Shown here: positions 60,401 to 64,000 of the stretch, piece by piece
How positions within the stretch are numbered: position 1 is the stretch's first letter
Layout of the letters: each line of letters begins with the position of its first letter
Origin: Ananas comosus
Lineage: Eukaryota > Streptophyta > Magnoliopsida > Poales > Bromeliaceae
DNA: 64,000 nucleotides
NCBI RefSeq assembly: GCF_001540865.1
Contig: NC_033628.1
Location: 10,885,249 to 10,949,248 of the forward strand
Reading direction: 5' to 3'
Notes under the pieces: model-generated
The model's database searches: none
Told to the model about the DNA's origin: nothing
What the model saw: the letters and a program-made list of their open reading frames with translations, nothing else
Made by a program: the position numbers and the translations under genes

Positions 60401-63052
60401 GTTGACAGTGTGGGGACACTGAAGCGAATATGCAGGTAGTTGTTAGAGAACAAGGGTACCGAGCGTGACCAAAGCGAGAAGTCACTTGGATGTCTACTCA
60501 CTCGTCAGTGACTTACTCAATTGTTGCAGTAGTGTGACTGGTCCTTTGACCTGCGGTGCCTCGGCTATTCACAATGAGGTTACTGTAGTTTGACTGTACA
60601 TACACTTGGTCCCTAGCCATTCGGGTCCTTGCGGTGCATGTTGGCTGCAGTAGGTTCATGTAGGGAAATTAGGGTGCGCACTCAGATGGAATCTATCTCC
60701 CTTGGTAGATAGGGGTGTTAGTCCTATGTGATTTATGAGACCGAGTTTAGAAGACCTTGGCCAGGGCAGAATAAAATAGCGGAAAAGGGTTTCCGATATT
60801 AGAAACTCGAGTTGAATAAATTTAACATATGACAGACGATGGGGTTTGACGAGTTATTCCATAACCTCCGTCAAGTCGGGACTCATGATAGAAGGATCTG
60901 TATCACAGGTAACTGCACCAAGAGGTTCAGATTTCCATTCTACTGGAATGCCACTACATGCTGCTAGGCGTCACTGGTGGATGGTGAGACTCGTGAGAAT
61001 TATCTAGATGATCGATAATTCTTATTGGGCTGAGTTGGAATTGTTTCGATCCACTGAAAAGAGTTTCAGTGATATTGTGATAGTGTCAAAATATATCTCA
61101 CTACCAGATAGAATAGAACCTATGGGGTCACACAACATAAGAGGTTGTGATTGATCGGATAGCTAGATCGCGATTATGAATCGCGGAAGACTTAATTGTC
61201 AATATGTTGATAATGGACTAATTTGTAATTGTTACAATTAGTGGTATTAAAGGTAAATTTACTAGAGAGGACTTACTAATAGTTAGTAAATTATAAAGGA
61301 CTTATGTCAAATGTTGCATTATTAATTTGATAAGATCAAATTAATTATAAAATCAAGTCGAATCAAATTAGGATTATCGATCTAACAATTAAGGAAAAGA
61401 TAATATTAAATCTAGATTTATACTTATCCTTAATTGTCCATTATATTATTAGGAATAGGATTTATTCTTATATATAATATACGGGAGTTTTTAAAAACCC
61501 AAGCGTCATCTATCTCTCTTCTCTCTTCCATCTTCTAGCAAGAAAGAGTCATTTTCGAAGGAGCTAGCACCCCGGTGGAGGACATCGATCAAATCAAGAA
61601 CTCGTCGTGGATTACCTATAGAGGCCGGACGGTGTGCGGCTCAAAGAACCCGATTCCACGATCATACAAATTGAGGCAACGATTATCCGCGAAAAAGGTA
61701 ATGATTCGATCTTTACTTTTCTCCTTTAATCTTAAAGGAACATGAGGGATCCTAATTGCGTGTTTTGAGATTAGATCTCGAGGAGTTTTTCAAAATCAAA
61801 TTGTTTGATTTCTTTTTCCGCTGCGTTTTACGTACGCAATTTTCTAACAAGACTGACTTGTCTGATCAAATTAATTAGTAAAATGATTGTAAGAGGTATA
61901 AGGGAAAACTAAAAAAAAAGAGAACAAGAAGAAGCATCAATCATTATAACTAGAAGATGAAAAAGGATGCAAAAGACAAGGGTTAAAATATCACTTTTTA
62001 TTATCACAGTCATAATGGGTTTATGATCCTACACTTAATAAAAATACCAACATATTGACATGACTGATGAGATATATTCACAAGTTTCTGTGTGTTTCTC
62101 CATAATCAAGATCAGAAACCTATGAACTGAGCTATGTAAAACTTAATAAACCTTTACTACTAGCCAGGCAAAAGAAAGCATATGTATAATGCAATAGTAA
62201 CTAGTCCAAACTGCAGAATAAAAGCATACCTCGGTCGTTCCGATCATTTGGGCTTTCCCCAACCATCTCTTTGACGTACGTATCCCTGTTTCAGTTTAAA
62301 CACAGAAATAGCTCAAATAGGGGAAGAAGATTACCTAAGCCTCCATCATATTTGAATGCCCCACCCCTCCAAAAGAAAGGGATTTTACTTTTCTTTTGTT
62401 ATATCCCAAAACCTCCCCCAGTAATAAATCAAAAAAAGAATGAAATAAACGAATCTTGCCTGTGGTATTCGTTCGAGAAGACAAAGAACTTCCTTGCAGC
62501 ATTGGTGCAGAGAGCCTTGATCCTATTATAAACAGCGAGGTTCTTGTTCTTGACCTCTTCAAGCACCACGGAAAGCACCACGACATCTTCTATCGCCGGA
62601 TTCTCCAACAAATCAATCTGAAAACACATCAAACGTACAGCAAGAACCATAAGAACAGAAACAAAGCCGCGAATTCTCGACGGTATCAAGCAGGGTAAAA
62701 GTGCCCTTTTTCCAGCTCTTGTTACGTATTGCTTAAAGTAAAAGGCGAAAGGAGAGACGAACCTGGTTGAGGACGACGTTGGTGTCGACGATGACGATGG
62801 TGGAAGCGGAGGGGCTGAGGCGCGCGGCGGAGGCGTCGCACACGGCGCACGACGGGGCGCCGCAGTAGATATCGTCCCTCAGGTAGTGCTCCCTTACGAC
62901 CTGCAGGATTGGAGAAGCCCAAGAATCGGGGTTTTAGGGTTAGGGTTAGGGTTTAGGGTTTTGGGAAGAAGAAGAAGAATAAGAAGAAGAAGAGGGACCT
63001 TGACGACTCGGCCTTGCTTCGTCTTCTTGACGAAGGATTTGCTCTGCAGCAT
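51407..63052 (-). CDS. RRP44: Exosome 3'-5' exoribonuclease RRP44 (DIS3)
   Basis: Catalytic subunit of the RNA exosome. 24 exons: 63052-62999, 62900-62763, 62617-62460, 62285-62230, 59573-59451, 59361-59231, 59139-58899, 58831-58675, 58099-57859, 57681-57525, 57450-57382, 56897-56772, 56584-56532, 55292-55186, 54403-54349, 54221-54122, 53996-53885, 53446-53326, 53152-53093, 53004-52899, 52482-52387, 52299-52218, 52029-51964, 51602-51407; 2805 nt, 934 residues, the family's usual size. CR3 cysteines C31, C36, C39; PIN endonuclease domain with [12 protein letters not shown] (D57) and [13 protein letters not shown]; cold-shock-like domains; RNB catalytic motif [10 protein letters not shown] (486-495) and [41 protein letters not shown]1-like C-terminus. 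All catalytic motifs are intact. Two introns have GC donors (62459-62458, 57858-57857). Intron 1 carries telo-box repeats; intron 4 carries a solo LTR. Confidence 0.96.
54630..55085. mobile_element. Probable MITE in RRP44 intron 14
   Basis: One end has aacatctaatatgcccctaa and repeated tctaatata-cccct; the other has gggtatatttaaaataact and gggtatttttaatattagcc, i.e. inverted, degenerate versions. No coding capacity. Confidence 0.45.
55680..56460. other. RRP44 intron 13 interior
   Basis: Part of the intron between exons 56532 and 55292. Holds a locally duplicated stretch of about 60 bp (tattgcatagtaagacac...tttatggtttagtgtc near 55700-55735 and 55765-55802). The small ORFs here are not supported as genes. 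Confidence 0.55.
60090..61849. mobile_element. Solo LTR (1.76 kb) in RRP44 intron 4
   Basis: Starts TGTTAGATGTTGCC and ends TTTTCTAACA (TG...CA), with the 5-bp target duplication agact on both sides (60085-60089 and 61850-61854). No internal retrotransposon domain is present. The end sequence suggests a Ty1/copia family. It explains why intron 4 is about 2.66 kb. Confidence 0.93.
62928..62963 (-). promoter_or_regulatory. Telo-box repeats (AAACCCTAA) in RRP44 intron 1
   Basis: Minus strand reads AAAACCCTAAACCCTAACCC and further units, four or five in a row, about 90 bp after the start codon. Telo-boxes near the start of plant genes for ribosome biogenesis and translation are known cis-elements; RRP44 processes rRNA, so the context fits. 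Confidence 0.75.
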
Positions 63053-64000
63053 CTTTTGCGGCTTCTCCGAGCAGCTAAGCGGGGTCGAGACTCGAGAGGA
63101 GCGCTTCTTCTTGGGCTTGCGAGGAAATTGGCGCCTGCGTTCCTCGTGCGGTGATAATAAAAGGGAATGATAATTAATACTATTATTTATATTTGTGTTA
63201 TTATAAAAGTATTTTATATTACATAATTTATAATTACAGTAAATTTTAAAATTATTAATTAGAAATTCAACTTTTGATGATTGAAATCTCTAAAATTTAT
63301 CATCATGTTCATATCAAATCAAATTTTTTTACGGTAATAATATAAAAATTAAAAAAATTTATAATATAAAAAATAATATTTTTAATCACTGCGCACAAAT
63401 TGAGCCTTAATCCAATTTGGATTCATAATAAAAATAATAATAAATATTATTTCTTCTTACCCAGCCCAACCCCGCCTATAAATAACAACCTCGACCCAGG
63501 CTATCAAAGCCCACCCCAAGTATTGACCTGCTCAAAACATCAAGCTTCCACTTTTTAACCTCTAACAGCCTTTTTTTCTTTTCTTTTTTTTTCTTTTTGA
63601 ATAAATCACAGAAAACTAACCGTAAATCTTTATTTTTTGTTTTCTTTTTTTAATTTTTAAAAATTTATATTTTATCTCTTCAATATTTAATATTTTAAGT
63701 TGTTATATTTAGCCCTCCTACGTCAAGGTTCTATTTCTATTCTGTCTATTTTTTATAATTTATACCGAAAATATCCTTCAAAATGATAGAAATATATTAA
63801 AAAAATTATTTTTTTTTATAGAAGAAGTAAAGGTAATTTAATAATTTTTCTCTCTCTCCATTAACGTCATATTCCTCTGAAAATATTTTTGAAATCGGAA
63901 AGTGAAAAGCAAGTGTTTACAGGATGATTTTTATAATTTAGCATTTTTTGGAAAGTGTAAAATCACGTAAAGTATTATGGTATCTCCCGCCAATCAAATT
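63053..64000. promoter_or_regulatory. RRP44 5' flank
   Basis: 5' UTR and promoter side of RRP44, then AT-rich sequence. Homopyrimidine runs near 63570-63600. No gene recognised up to the window end. Confidence 0.5.

Overview
This is plant nuclear DNA: multi-exon genes with GT-AG introns, GC-rich first exons, a plant MLO gene, callose synthases, SINEs, MITEs, Mutator-like elements and LTR retrotransposons. GC-rich first exons and the protein sequences suggest a monocot, but I cannot name the species. Single n's at 1974, 32748 and 44658 and n-runs at 23337-23390 and 33870-33969 show a draft assembly, and at least one region (1-1973 against 6888-8815) looks like an assembly duplicate.

Layout. 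1-8815: exon 1 and promoter of a callose synthase of the CALS9/CALS10 type, present twice; the two copies are separated by a Ty3-like LTR element (1975-6799, minus) that has a gag-like ORF and no recognisable reverse transcriptase or integrase. 10000-32413 (minus): the C-terminal 60 % or so of a CALS1-3-type callose synthase, 22 exon segments, with a four-exon block duplicated in tandem (24711-25554 and 21958-22821). The intron next to one block carries a 7.5 kb Mutator-like element (13902-21406) with a decayed MURA transposase and a plant-mobile-domain (PMD) gene. 34524-35656 (minus): the first two exons of ribophorin I (OST1), directly upstream of the truncated callose synthase, with a 100-n gap between. 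36616-39131 (plus): PIG-F. 39883-43716 (minus): an MLO seven-transmembrane protein. 43972-46444: a small MULE derivative and a Pack-MULE-like element with EXO70 and LEA2/NDR1-like gene fragments. 46735-50584 (plus): a small predicted chloroplast inner-envelope protein. 51407-63052 (minus): a complete 24-exon RRP44/DIS3 exosome nuclease gene with a solo LTR in intron 4.

How it fits together. PIG-F (GPI anchors) and ribophorin I (N-glycosylation) are ER functions that share a divergent 1 kb promoter region. PIG-F and MLO converge, as do the envelope-protein gene and RRP44. Otherwise the genes are functionally unrelated, as is usual in plants. The most unusual features are the frame-breaking internal exon duplication in the callose synthase, the ribophorin I/callose synthase junction, five distinct GC-AG introns in two genes, and the dense palindrome arrays inside the MULE ends. 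All exon boundaries below were read by eye from splice signals and reading phase; the PIG-F, MLO, envelope-protein and RRP44 models each sum to an open frame with a terminal stop.
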